Shown: positions 39,568 through 50,504 of the stretch, piece by piece
Numbering within the stretch: position 1 is the first letter of the stretch
Layout: each line of letters opens with the position of its first letter
Origin: Tritrichomonas musculus
Taxonomy: Eukaryota > Parabasalia > Tritrichomonadida > Tritrichomonadidae
DNA: 64,000 bases
Assembly (NCBI GenBank): GCA_039105265.1
Contig: JAPFFF010000023.1
Span: 1,736,001 to 1,800,000 of the forward strand
Direction: 5' to 3'
Made by a program: the position numbers and the translations under genes
The notes under the pieces: model-generated
Databases searched by the model: none
The model's input: only the letters and a program-made list of their open reading frames with translations
What the model was told of the DNA's origin: nothing

Positions 39568-40185
39568 TTATTCTTTTTTGGTTTTTTTCGTCCGATTCTC
39601 GGCGTATCTATTGATAAGTTTATTTGAAAAATCAATATAGCAATTCTGTAATGTTCCATCTATAGCTGTTCTTGGATCATCATCTTTTTTTTCATCATTT
39701 TCATCTGTTTTATTTTTTTTATCATTAAAACAAATTGTAAAAATAATCAATAAAGGGATTAAGATTGTAGAAAAGAAAAATTCCCCAAACTTTAAAAGTG
39801 TGACATGTTCAAAATTGGGTATTTCGAAAATAAGCCATAATAAAATCGAGCAAACTGTTAAAAATAATGAAATTCCAAAATCAACAAGCGATTCCACAGA
39901 ATCGATGAAAGGATAACTATGGAAAACATATTTTACCCAACGAAACAAGGTTAAAAGTGTAACTAAAATGATTATCGGTAGAATTTCTGTATATAAGAAT
40001 AAAAATGATATAATTCCTATGAAGAGGCTTAAAATAAGAATAGCATATTTAAAAGATCTAATTTTTCCAACTGAGAAATGAGCAATGAAATGTCCAATAA
40101 TCATACATCCTATTAAAAGAGCAAAAATAAATGAAGATATTTGAAAAATATTGGTTATGATGCAAGAAGATTTTTTATTCCTCAT
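39568..40185 (-). CDS. Small multi-pass membrane protein, unknown family
   Basis: The product is 205 residues with about five hydrophobic helices (for example FALLIGCMIIGHFIAHF, YAILILSLFIGIISFLF, ILPIIILVTLLTLF, FGISLFLTVCSILLWLIF and FFSTILIPLLIIFTI), then a hydrophilic tail rich in Lys and Asp. No family motif recognised. The start is supported by an Inr-type TCATTTTA on the minus strand (40203-40210), about 23 bases upstream of the ATG. It has the same length and a similar layout (helices first, tail last) as the protein at 42172-42738, but no clear sequence identity. Confidence 0.6.
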   Translation of the reverse strand: MRNKKSSCIITNIFQISSFIFALLIGCMIIGHFIAHFSVGKIRSFKYAILILSLFIGIISFLFLYTEILPIIILVTLLTLFRWVKYVFHSYPFIDSVESLVDFGISLFLTVCSILLWLIFEIPNFEHVTLLKFGEFFFSTILIPLLIIFTICFNDKKNKTDENDEKKDDDPRTAIDGTLQNCYIDFSNKLINRYAENRTKKTKKE

Positions 40186-40202
40186 TTTAATTAATTTAAC
40201 AA

Positions 40203-40210
40203 TAAAATGA
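40203..40210 (-). promoter_or_regulatory. Inr-type core promoter
   Basis: The minus strand reads TCATTTTA, with the start A at 40208, about 23 bases before ATG 40185. Confidence 0.55.
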
Positions 40211-40484
40211 GAGATTGTATTTCAGGAAATATTAATGATAATTGATTATATCTATAATATTAAGTTTATAAAGTTGTTTTAAAAATTAAAATATCAAAAA
40301 GCAATGAGATTTCAAAATTATTTTCGGAGATATTGAACTACTAAAATATAGAAATACAATTCATTTAGTTCATACTGAACAAGTCCCGCTCAAATCATTT
40401 TATGACGAATACCGAATAAGTCAAATATTTAATATGCAAAAAATATAAAAACTTAAATATAATTGATATGAAATGATATATTAT

Positions 40485-41960
40485 TTATTCATATTTTGGA
40501 ATTTTTAGCTTGTGCTGTTTCACAAATGATTCGACGTTTTTTATCTCATGATCTGACAAATTCATCAAATTGTAATGATTAGTAGCTAATCGCTCAAGGA
40601 TAATTTTGAAGCTCGGTCGATCTTTAGCTTCTAAGTTCCAGCAGTCATTGATAAGTTGTTTTGAAAATACGGTGAACGATGGTGGAATTGGAGCCTTTTT
40701 CCCTTTTGGAATATCAAAAATCTTTATTTTTGGAAGTTGTCCTCCACTCAATATAAAGAAAAGGACAATTCCAAATGAATAAACATCAACTTTTGAATCA
40801 TAATATTCTTCTTCATTGATTATTTCGGGTGCCATATACTGAAGTGTACCAGTTCCGAGAGTCATTGTTTTCTCATCATTTAATATCAATTTTGAAACCC
40901 CAAAATCGCAGATTTTAATTGTTCCATCACTTGCAATTAAGATATTTGTTGGTTTAAGATCTCGATGAATGATGTTTTAAAAATGAATATATTTCATACC
41001 TTCTGCAATTTGGTAGATAGCTTCTACAATTTGTTCATTTGAAAACTCTTTGACTTCAATTGCTGTTTGCAAATTTGTTGGGCAGTATTCGAGAAGAATG
41101 GTCGGTGGGATTGATTTGCTGCTCATGTGAATGCCAAATGTTTTGATAATGTTTGGGTGATGAAGCATATTCGCCGATGAAATGCTGGAAGCTTTTAATA
41201 TCCGATTTGTTGATGTCCATTTCTTGAAAACTTTGAAAACTTCTCCTCCGCCTCCACTTCCGATCTTTTCTATTTTTTCAATATTATTAATTGTTTCATC
41301 GTCAAGAAGTTGGATATCTTTGTTGTGCGGTGATTGCGGCTTTGATATTTCTTTCTGGAGTTGCTTATTTTTATCACTTAATTGCTTAATTGTTAATTCT
41401 TGCTCTTGTTCTTTTCTTTGGAGTTTTTCAAGCATTGTTATCTTACAATTTAATTGATTTTCAAGTATTTGCTTTTCTTTATTCAGTCTTTCTAGGTCAT
41501 TTGCCATTTTTTTTTATTTGAATGCTTAATTTTAACTCATTTTCCTGAGTATCGCCTGGCTGAAATTGAGATTTTGTCGAACTTCTGGAAGAGATATTAA
41601 CTAGCTTTAGATCCTCGTCCTCTCCAATTATCTTATATTTTTCGTTTGTGTTTGGAATCGTTATTTCAGAAGGTAATTCGTAAAATATCTTTGATGAATC
41701 ATATGGTACCTTTTCAAAAAATGTCCCATGATATTTTTTGATTTTTTTTGTAATAGATTTATATCATTTTAATTTTGATCTAATAAAAAATGAATTTGTA
41801 ATAGATTTATTGGAGATACTCATCTTCTATCTTGCCCTTTAATGATTTATACTGATCTGGTATATCAGAGAAATTTGAACAGCTCTTTTACAATTTTGTA
41901 TTAAAAACGATCATCTGTCAATTAGATTACCTCAATTTTTTAAAAGAGAACAGCAGAACA
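40485..41960 (-). pseudogene. TKL-type protein kinase, broken by stop and frameshifts
   Basis: The C-terminal half is a kinase domain: GSGGGGEVFKV loop, LLEYC hinge region, HRDLKPTN catalytic loop, DFG, MAPEI and KDRPSF. One in-frame TAA (bases 40977-40979) sits where a lysine is expected, just before IIHRDLKP, and splits the frame at the catalytic loop; the frame continues on the other side without a shift. The stretch between the ATP-binding lysine and the LHHPNII word is about 25 residues shorter than in normal kinases, so helix C is missing. Upstream (to about 41960) further protein-like segments appear in other frames (YHGTFFEKVPYDSSKIFYEL, SDIPDQYKSLKGKIEDEYLQ), joined at an A run near 41512. 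A coiled coil (about 41300-41500) precedes the kinase. This is most likely a decayed gene. Confidence 0.8.
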
Positions 41961-42171
41961 AAATAAATGAGCATTTATTTTTCCATCTTATTCGTAGTTA
42001 AAAGTTTGATTTTTAAGAAAAAGATATTAAATGTCCAGATATGTATTTTCCTTATATCAAATGACTGTATAATTAAATGTAATTAATAATGCATGGTAAA
42101 TATATTCTTTATAAAAGTAAAATTTAAAAACATAATAAAACAATAAAGTATATCATATAAATGAGATCTTT
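41961..42171. other. Short intergenic spacer
   Basis: No feature recognised. Confidence 0.5.
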
Positions 42172-42738
42172 CTACCCAAAGAAAATATGCAATAGCCAAG
42201 GAATTGAAAATATAACATCGGAAACTAGAGAAGCTATTGATGTTATGTAAATGGGCTTATAATGCTTGTTTATCAAATCAAAAGCTTCATCATTTTCTAT
42301 TATTGGACCAGATGTGAGAGGTATTCCTTCCATTTGAGTTGCAAGAAGCATCTGTTCATCTTCGTTTGCAACATGAACAAAATCATTAACCATTCTTGAG
42401 CGACTCTTTTGCGATGTCAACTTTATGTTTTGGAATGATGCGCAACAGCCAAATATTAATGGAATTATTGGAATTACTAAGAAAAAGAAATCTGAGAGTG
42501 TTTGATTAGTAGAAATAAAGTCGAAATGGCTAATGAAAACAAATAAAATAAATTCGCCAATAAAAATAAAAGGTGCTGTTATTCCAAGAACAATGTTGAG
42601 ACGAAGATTCATTGTTGACATAAGTTGAAAAGGGCGATCATGATGGCAGCACATTTGAATTAAGTTTAAAATGCTTGAAATAAAGAGTCCAATAAGGGAA
42701 ATAAAAACAGGAACAATATGATCTTCACGTTGACCCAT
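42172..42738 (-). CDS. Small membrane protein, unknown function
   Basis: I start at ATG 42738 because the longer frame upstream begins with a TTG and reads like leader sequence (product 188 residues). About four hydrophobic helices: VFISLIGLFISSILNLIQM, LGITAPFIFIGEFILFVFI, FFLVIPIIPLIFGC and a last one at the C-terminus (DVIFSIPWLLHIFFG). Between the third and last helices lies a hydrophilic loop with MVNDFVHVANEDEQM. No family is recognised. Such small proteins are common in trichomonads and may sit in internal membranes. Confidence 0.6.
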   Translation of the reverse strand: MGQREDHIVPVFISLIGLFISSILNLIQMCCHHDRPFQLMSTMNLRLNIVLGITAPFIFIGEFILFVFISHFDFISTNQTLSDFFFLVIPIIPLIFGCCASFQNIKLTSQKSRSRMVNDFVHVANEDEQMLLATQMEGIPLTSGPIIENDEAFDLINKHYKPIYITSIASLVSDVIFSIPWLLHIFFG

Positions 42739-42844
42739 CTTTAAAAAAAATAAAAAAATAGAGAGAAAATATTCTATGTGTATCCACAAATTTTGAATTA
42801 GAAGAACTTTTTAATATAATATTATAAAATATTAAAATTTAAAG

Positions 42845-44257
42845 TTATTTCTTGTATCCGGGAGGAAACTTAGGCCCTTTTGATTGAGATGGTGGGGGAG
42901 CTGCTTGTTGTTGAGCCATCTTTGCTCTCAAATGTGGAGGCACATATGCTGAATTTGCTGGTTTTGAAACGACAGTGATGTTGATCTTAGGTAATGGTAA
43001 AGGATTTTCAACTCCGACCCATTCGCATTGGGAAAGTTCTTCTGCTTTTACTGTAGCTAAAACATGGCATCCATGGTCGTGTATTCTGAATTCATTGGAA
43101 ACTGTCATTTTAGGATAGAGCACAGCTGTCAACAAGAGACGGCCGCATGGGCTCCATCCCCACTCACTTGTATAGAGAGCTTCACCATTAGAAACTGTAG
43201 TTCTTGCTTGAGTATCAAATATTTTTATTTGTCCAGCAAAGTTACCAAATCCACCAAAAGCAACTAAGTTGCTTGAACATGAAAATCTTGCTGAATTTAA
43301 ACTAAATTGCCCTATTTCGAAAGATGTTCCGAGCTTTTCATAATGAACGGCTACGGATGGTGGAACATGCCCTGCTATTGTAACAAATCTATCACCTGTT
43401 CGAGAATATTCAATGTAATGAATTGGTCCATTCTTTTTAAGAGGAAGTTTTTGTTGGCCTTGAACATTTAAATAGTATGCAAATGATTCGCCAAAGTAGG
43501 TTTCATCACTTTGATTCTTGTTGCCTACCGCAATTGCTGATCTTCCACTTGGGCTAATTTTGATTGTGAACGATTCTCCAACCATTACAGGTCTGTAAGC
43601 CCTTGGTTTCGATAAATCCCCGTAATCGTATATCTTCATTTTTTTAGCTTCACCAGCTTTATCATTATAAACGACGGCAAAGCGAATAGAATTATCAGCG
43701 CAAGTAAAGGAACATGCGAGGAGGTTTGGTAATTCCACTTGACTCTCTTCTACAGTTCCATCTGGTTTTGTTTTATAGAATTGAATTCCGTTCGAATGAG
43801 AATAAGCAAATACTGTTTCATCGTCTGACCAGAAAAGTTCTGGAACTTTTGAAACAGCATAATTAAATGACCGTACAAGTCCACCTCTCGTTTGATATAT
43901 TTGAACGAGAGGTACTTTTTGTTCCTCAGTGACACTATTTCGACGGAGAATAACAGCAAAAAATGAGCCTTTAGGACTAAACATAACATTTAAAATATTT
44001 GGAAAATTAACTTGCTGTATTTGCGTGGTTGTTCCGTTTTGAGCATCAAAGAGACATATTTGGACGAACTTGTCCGGGAACTCAGTGCTTTGAATACCAC
44101 TTTTCGTGAAGAATGCAACGAGATTAAAATTGGATGAAAATTTAAAGTTCCTGCAGTTTGGAATTATTTGATTTGGACTGCCAAGCTTTAGATTTCCATT
44201 ATCGTATTCAACACGACGAATTTCTATGCCTTTAGTGGATCCTGTGCAGATAAACAT
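42845..44257 (-). CDS. Translation initiation factor eIF2A-like WD40 protein
   Basis: The product is 470 residues, shorter than the usual 550-590. It forms WD40-type blades throughout, such as RFVTIAGHVPPSVAVHY and LVAFGGFGNFAGQIKIFDT; the latter, with FGG..GNF.GQI..FD, is the signature region of eIF2A (AGFGNL.GQ...WD). WGWSPCGRLLLTAVLYPKM matches the next blade, and the tail has YVPPHLRAK, as in eIF2A (YVPPALR). eIF2A delivers initiator or other tRNA to the ribosome in an alternative initiation pathway; it is not an eIF2 subunit. The missing length is mostly at the C-terminus. Cytosolic. Confidence 0.88.
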   Translation of the reverse strand: MFICTGSTKGIEIRRVEYDNGNLKLGSPNQIIPNCRNFKFSSNFNLVAFFTKSGIQSTEFPDKFVQICLFDAQNGTTTQIQQVNFPNILNVMFSPKGSFFAVILRRNSVTEEQKVPLVQIYQTRGGLVRSFNYAVSKVPELFWSDDETVFAYSHSNGIQFYKTKPDGTVEESQVELPNLLACSFTCADNSIRFAVVYNDKAGEAKKMKIYDYGDLSKPRAYRPVMVGESFTIKISPSGRSAIAVGNKNQSDETYFGESFAYYLNVQGQQKLPLKKNGPIHYIEYSRTGDRFVTIAGHVPPSVAVHYEKLGTSFEIGQFSLNSARFSCSSNLVAFGGFGNFAGQIKIFDTQARTTVSNGEALYTSEWGWSPCGRLLLTAVLYPKMTVSNEFRIHDHGCHVLATVKAEELSQCEWVGVENPLPLPKINITVVSKPANSAYVPPHLRAKMAQQQAAPPPSQSKGPKFPPGYKK

Positions 44258-44950
44258 GTATATTGTTTGTTTTGGTTTCTGATGTGTTTAAAGAGAGCTT
44301 ATTTGGCCCTAGCACTAAGTGATTAAAATGTAACCACATCAATTTCAAATTTGTATGTCCATCATTTACTTTTTGAAAGCAAAGTAATCGTAAAAATTTT
44401 AGATATAAAATTTTGGAAAAACGTTAAAATTATAACATAAAAATATTGTTGAATATATTTCTCGTCAAAACACCCAAAAAGTAAGGAGCACACACAATTT
44501 CTGTTGATTAAAGGTTCTGGTGTTAGAAATGAGCTCCCACTCATCTTAAGTAAATGTGAAGCGCGGGTTAAAAAAATTGACTAGGTTTGTTTGATGACAA
44601 ACTGGATTTTCCTATAAAATCTTCTGAATTACATCAAGAAATAATTTAAACTATAACGTGCTTTCATTTTATCCATACCATTTCAATAGATCCATAACAC
44701 CAAATGTAATTTGTGTTATTTTTCATACAATTTAATTATTTTATTAAATATTTAATAATATATTATATAAATATTATTATTGTACATTATAAGTTTTGTT
44801 AAATTTTATTAGTTTTACTTTTTTGATTTGGAGATATTTGTAAAATAGTGAAAATTTAAAAATTTCTGATAAAAATATTTCTGATCCTATTTGGTTTTCT
44901 TTTTTGTAAAAAACGATCAAACTACTGCCTGCTGTCAGAATCGGTAAAAA

Positions 44951-45036
44951 AAAAAATCATTTGTCGATAAAATATCGTCTCGACTCGGCTTCGCTATGCT
45001 CAGCCTCGCTCGACGCCCGCTAGGCGGTATGTAGCC
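44951..45036. repeat. GC-rich islet flanked by 10-bp direct repeats
   Basis: A short block with CGACTCGGCTTCGCTATGCT, GCCTCG repeated twice and a hairpin CCGCTAGGCGG (45017-45027) sits in AT-rich DNA. TCGGTAAAAA occurs exactly on both sides (44941-44950 and 45037-45046), which looks like a target duplication. The block has no coding frame. Its origin is unknown. Confidence 0.55.
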
Positions 45037-45577
45037 TCGGTAAAAATTATGTTAAAATATAAAGAAGAATTATTTATAGCATATGCAACTTTTTCATAAG
45101 AAAATAATCGTCCATTTTTTCGAGCTTTATTTTACTTAGAAAAGTTTAAAAGTTCCTTGTATTTTTTATTGATTTCTTAATTTATGCCATTTAGAGAATA
45201 TGTTGAACGCGAAATAATCGAAAATTTTCAAAAATGAGATTATTATTTGATTAATATTTATTCTTAAAAATGGTTGATTTAGATAATCAAATGGCTTAAT
45301 GGGCTTCCTACATTGATATAATTTAGGATTTAATGGTTAAAATCAGTATTAAATAAGAAAACAAATATTTTTAAAATATTTTAAAGGAATAAAAAAAGCA
45401 TGAATAGGGGGTCATGCTATTTTGTTTAAAAATTTTTTTATCAAAAAGTTTATTTAGACCATATATGCATACCAAAAGTTCTTTGTGCTGCAGCACTGTG
45501 CTAAAAAATTATACCAAATAAAATCCAGCATCTATATGGTCTTTATTTTTTAGCACTTATTTTTTTCTGAGGATTTT

Positions 45578-45630
45578 CCACTTTTTGAAGTCTTCTCACA
45601 AAAGTACAACAATTTTATAATTAACCCAAT
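45578..45630 (-). repeat. Relic of the long-arm transposon
   Basis: The reverse complement reads TTAATTATAAAATTGTTGTA then CTTTTG, which matches 18740-18765 (TTAATTTTAAAATAGTTGTA then CTTTTG) inside the left arm of the element at 18377. It seems to be a solitary fragment of that family. Confidence 0.45.
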
Positions 45631-46861
45631 ATAGATACATACATATTAAAAACAAATACAACATTCATTTTGTTTTTAATAAATAAGAATCCATAAAAAA
45701 ATTCAAGTTACATTTCTTCTTTGAATTTTTTAATTCAATTAATAAACTTTTTCTGAAATTTGATTTTTGTTTTGCAAATATCTTTTTTTTCTTATGATAA
45801 AAAGCCCTACTTGTCAATCATTAATTCTTTAATATATAATATTATAATTGATTATATAAGTAAAAAAACAAAATAATGATTTGTCATAACCGACAACTCA
45901 GACGTCCTTTGTTTGATAGTAAAAAATATATTGTATAGTTTATATTTTATACATAATTTTTAGTATTTAAAAAATAAAATATATTATTCGTAAAAAATCA
46001 ATAAAATCTTTTAATATTAATATAAAATTGGTATTGGGTAATATATTAAATATATTAATTTGATATATTATTATATGATAGTATTTATAAAATTATAAAG
46101 GATATTATTAAATATATATAATTATATATCAAAAAAAATAAATACTTTTTTAGCCATATTTTTAGAAGAATCATTCAATGAAAAAATCAAACATCAGAAA
46201 ATGATAGTTTTATTTCAAATGTTTATAAATTGAATTAATATATTTATTAACATTTATTCAGCATTATCTTATTTTAAATTATACTGGTATATATTCAATA
46301 AAAGCATATATCATTTTAATAATAAACATAATTTCTTATCTTTTTTATTGAAAAATATAAAAACAAAATTGTATCAGATGATATGAAAAATTCAAAACTT
46401 AAATAATACGGTCTATCAAAAATTTGCAAAGTATTTGGTGAACTTATCTATTCAAAAACGCGATATATCTCCTTTTAAATATTTAAGCATTTTCTTTTAT
46501 AAATCTTATTTATTTAATAAATATATCCTATTTATCTAGTTTAATTAATTCATACAATCGCAAAAAGTTCATCGTTCAATTATAGCAATTAATTCAAATA
46601 TTTGTGAAAAAAAAAGCAACAGGTAACACAATAAAAAAAAATAATAAAGATCAATTAAAATATACTGTTTCATTCTAACTATAAATATTTTAAGAAATAA
46701 AATAAAACATCTAAATTGAAATGTGAACATAGCACCACAAGATATTTTCAAATATTTGATTTTTTCATTTATCTCAAACAAAAAATCAATAATTCAATTT
46801 TGAATATAATGAATAATCATTTAATTTATCTTACTCAATTCAAAGATTGAATAAAAAGTGT

Positions 46862-46870
46862 TTCATTTTT
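46862..46870 (+). promoter_or_regulatory. Inr-type core promoter
   Basis: TTCATTTTT matches the trichomonad Inr; predicted start 46864, 26 bases before the ATG at 46890. Confidence 0.65.
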
Positions 46871-46889
46871 TTTGAATATATTCAGCAGC

Positions 46890-47507
46890 ATGCTTTCACT
46901 CAAACTTGTTTACCCTGGCAAATACCTTGCCCAGATTGAAGTTTTAGCCGATGCGAAGATCTCTAACATTCGCACAGTTGAAGACAACGATGTTCAATTT
47001 TGCTATAATGGCTATTTTTTGAACGAAACAAAGTCTTTCAGTTTTTACAACTTGTCTGAAAATGATACTATTATTGTTGTTCCCTCGACAGCTGAAAGGC
47101 AAATTAATCAAAATAATTATGCCAAGCTTTCTAATAATATATCTAAATTCTTTTCTCACATGAAAAAATCCCAGAATTCGTCTTTATGTTCTTCTGGAAG
47201 TTTCTCAAAAAATGAAAGTTCCTATTATAATAAATTTTATGATCCTTCTTTTCAAAGGGAAGTATCTAGGATTAGAGATATAGAATTTATCAGAATGGAA
47301 TACAAACCAAAATTTCTTAGAAAGATTCAAATGAAGCATAATATTTTTATTGATTCTCAAAAAAATAATCAATCAGATTCATTTTCACTTTTCTCATCAA
47401 ACAATAATTCACAGATTGATAATTCTGGTGAAATGTCGACCGTTATTGGACCACAGAGTCTTGAACCCTGCATCGATCCTCTTCCAATAATCAACTTCAA
47501 TGACTGA
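46890..47507 (+). CDS. Ubiquitin-fold N-terminal protein, function unknown
   Basis: The product is 205 residues from ATG 46890; the frame upstream opens only with TTG. Residues 1-70 read as a beta-grasp (ubiquitin-like) fold: strand SLKLVYPGKY, helix-like AKISNIRTVEDNDVQF, then CYNGYFLNETKSFSFYNLSE and NDTIIVV, similar to the ubiquitin-like L.FNGK.L.....T..DYN..... with VVP at the end. The C-terminal two-thirds is Ser/Asn-rich and low in structure, with one better ordered word (RIRDIEFIRMEYKPKFLRK). A DIIR-type Ubl is only a guess. No other domain is seen. The function is unknown, possibly an adapter or regulator with a Ubl head. Confidence 0.55.
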   Translation: MLSLKLVYPGKYLAQIEVLADAKISNIRTVEDNDVQFCYNGYFLNETKSFSFYNLSENDTIIVVPSTAERQINQNNYAKLSNNISKFFSHMKKSQNSSLCSSGSFSKNESSYYNKFYDPSFQREVSRIRDIEFIRMEYKPKFLRKIQMKHNIFIDSQKNNQSDSFSLFSSNNNSQIDNSGEMSTVIGPQSLEPCIDPLPIINFND

Positions 47508-50504
47508 TTTATTTATTATTTTCATTGTTTGTTAATAAATTAATATTAGTTATAATTCATTATTTTTATCTTTTATTTTTTTTCTCTCAAGACATCCAAT
47601 TTTTTATAAACGGTCTTCGTTTTAAGATATTTTCAATTTGAACTCTTTTGTATACAATTGAATTTATTCATAGAATTTTTTATTTCACTTTCATAAATTA
47701 TTTTCATTAATCTTCTTATTAATAAACATTCTCCATTGCTAAATAAACAAATAAAAAGAGGAAATAAATATGCATTGATTTGAATATATAAAAAACCTCA
47801 ATATTTAATATATACTCATAAAAAGTTGATTATAACGAATTTAGTTAGATGTTCTTTTATTCATACCATCATCTTATAAATCACCCATACAAATATGAAT
47901 TTATTAAGAATCTATAAATTAAAATCCAAATACAATAATAATCGCCTTAATATTTAATTTGCTTACTGAAAATTCATCAGGAGATTATTTGATAGTTTCA
48001 AAAAAAAATGTTCATAAAAGGATCACGACTTTGAGGTTATTGAAAATCGTCGTTTCGACTTCATATTAAAATAATATATAGTATATTGGTTTTTAAGCAA
48101 ACTTTATAAAGACCAGAAAAAAATCTATCGTAGGGGAAAAACATTATTTATGTTTTAAAAATCCAAGTTATCAAAAAGTTTTACTTTTCAGAATTAACGT
48201 ACGAATTTTATTAATTCTAAACGTTTTAAAATGTTTGATAGAAGTGGTGTAAATACACAGTAATAAATCGATTTATCGATAAATGAAATAAAAATATCAA
48301 AGTATAAAAATAATTCAAAAAGTTGACAAATTGAACGATATTTTATTTGCATTACTCAATTTTTTTTATTTTATTCATCTTTTATTCTGAATTTACTTAT
48401 GTATTTAGTTATTTCAGAAATGTAATTTCCGTATATTAAAGATGATAGTCTATTATATTATTAAAATTTAATAATTAAAAATCATAGAACCACCAAACAT
48501 CAATAAAATATTTTAATCTTTATTTTTTATTTATCACAACATTTAAATCATATATATGATTTCAATTTAAAAAATAAAATATTTTCCAAAGCTGTAAACT
48601 AATTAACAATATTTAATTATGAAAATTTTCAATTATTCCAAATTATTGATTAGTTATCTATATTCAAAAATTTTCAAATCAAATGTTATGTATTGTATTA
48701 ACAATTAGGCATGATAATAAATATAATCATATTTTTATTTTCTATTGGAAATCAATAATTTTCAAATATAAAAAAATTTTGCTAAAATTTCAGTTAATAG
48801 TGCTAATTTATGTATACTTAAATTTAACAAATATCAGGAAAATTTTTTTTCTTTTAATATTTTAATGAACTGGAATATCTGGTAAAAGATATCATATAAG
48901 ATAAGTAGAAAACAAAAAAATTCATGCTAGACACCCAAAAACATATAAAAATCCCCAATTTCAATATTATCACCCTATTTTAAATCAAAAACAAAAGTTT
49001 AAAAAAAAATTTTATATATAAAAAAAAATCTAAAAAGTCTTTCTAGGACACAAAATAAATCAGTAAACTAATCATGTTTGATGATATATAATATAATGGC
49101 GCATATCGATTTTAATGATTTTATTTTTTGATCGTGATCTCGAAATCGGTACTTTTATCAGAAAGAATTGAATTTGATTTTCAAGGGGCATTCAAAAATG
49201 AGAGTAACCGCAATTTTATGTAAATATTTCTAAATAAACTTTTATAAATTCAAAGGTCGTACAACTGAATTTTAACAGTAAAACTCAATGATTGGTTTGT
49301 TTAAACTAATTATATTTTATTATAATAATAATAATCAGTTTTATAAATATTTGCATCGTACTAAATTCAAATTAAAATAAAAACTAAAAGGATATAAGTA
49401 TATATTAAATTTTCTTCAGAAAATAAATTTGAGTATTTTATCTCAATTTATTATTTTTGATAAGAATTTTATAACACTTTATAAAAATTTAGAATAGTGA
49501 TAACTTTTTATATAATTTATTCTAATCATTAATTCTTTTGATATCTTTTTATATGCTTTTAAAACATTAAGTGTTATATAAAAATAGTTATTATTATTGA
49601 AAAAAAAATTCATTTTATAGCTAAAAATGCAGGAAAATTGAATTTGTTGAATTATTAAATGATGATTTTAAAAAAATTGGACGTTACAGGAGCCAAATGA
49701 AGAATACAATTTTATTTATATGCATTTACTTTCTAATATATTTGAATTTCATTCCTAATCAAATGTCAGTTTTTTCTAAAAATGAAGATTTAGTTGATTG
49801 GTTTCATAAATATAAAAAGTTTAATATTTCAATTACTGAAGGATTTCGTCAAAAAGTAAAATATTATTTGTATAACACATAGTATACCCATTCAAATGAC
49901 ATCTATATTTTTTAAATGATGCAAATATATAAGAAATCGATATATATTGAATTTTAATTAAAGTCTTTATTTCAACCATTACATTTTATAATATTGGATA
50001 TAAGATATATAAATTATATATTATAATTATTAAATAAATTATTTATTAAGATAAATATAAATTTATTTAATTTTATTTTTTATTCAATTTAGTTGTAAGA
50101 CCTTTATAAATTCTAAGTTTTTAACTTTTTCAAATATTTATTGACTATTATTTCATAAATTCATATTTTAATTTCATGTCTTTAAATAGGGGTAAATTAT
50201 ATTTAAACATTAGAAATCGAATAATTATTCAAATTAACTTTTTGAATTATTAATGATTATTTTTCATAGAATAAGACGTTATCAAAGTTTTTTTTATCGA
50301 TCAAATAACAAAACATTGAAAAAATGAATCATTATATATTCTTTAATAATCTGATAAAAATTTTTTTAAATGAATTCAATTTTATATTTTTATAAAATAT
50401 TATTCTTTATCGTTAAATGAAATTATTCTATGTGTTTATACAAAAAATTGTGAATTTTTAAAAAAAATAAGAGGTCTATTAAAAAAAAAAAATAATAAAT
50501 TTTT
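47508..50504. other. 3 kb gene-free stretch
   Basis: Very AT-rich, with no gene of normal size. A short frame at 49697-49882 is listed separately. No RNA gene or repeat recognised. Confidence 0.5.
49697..49882 (+). CDS. Possible small secreted protein or gene fragment
   Basis: A frame of 61 codons starts at ATG with a signal-peptide-like segment (NTILFICIYFLIYLNFI) followed by a hydrophilic end (VDWFHKYKKFNISITEGF). It is the only frame in the 3 kb spacer with protein-like order. It has no neighbour, Inr or recognised domain, so it may be a chance frame or the remnant of a longer gene. Confidence 0.2.
   Translation: MKNTILFICIYFLIYLNFIPNQMSVFSKNEDLVDWFHKYKKFNISITEGFRQKVKYYLYNT

Larger units (their letters stand above)
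44258..46861. other. 2.6 kb gene-free stretch
   Basis: No gene I can support. It holds a GC-rich islet (44951-45036) and a relic of transposon arm (45578-45630), listed separately. A reading frame of 60 codons near 44362-44544 has no support. Confidence 0.5.

Noticed and set aside
44362-44544. Minus-strand frame of 60 codons upstream of the eIF2A gene
   Set aside because: No domain, no Inr and no conservation cue; I treat it as noise.
48000-50400. Search for tRNA, 5S rRNA or CRISPR-like arrays in the gene-free stretch
   Set aside because: No cloverleaf, box A/B pair or regular spaced repeat could be seen by eye.
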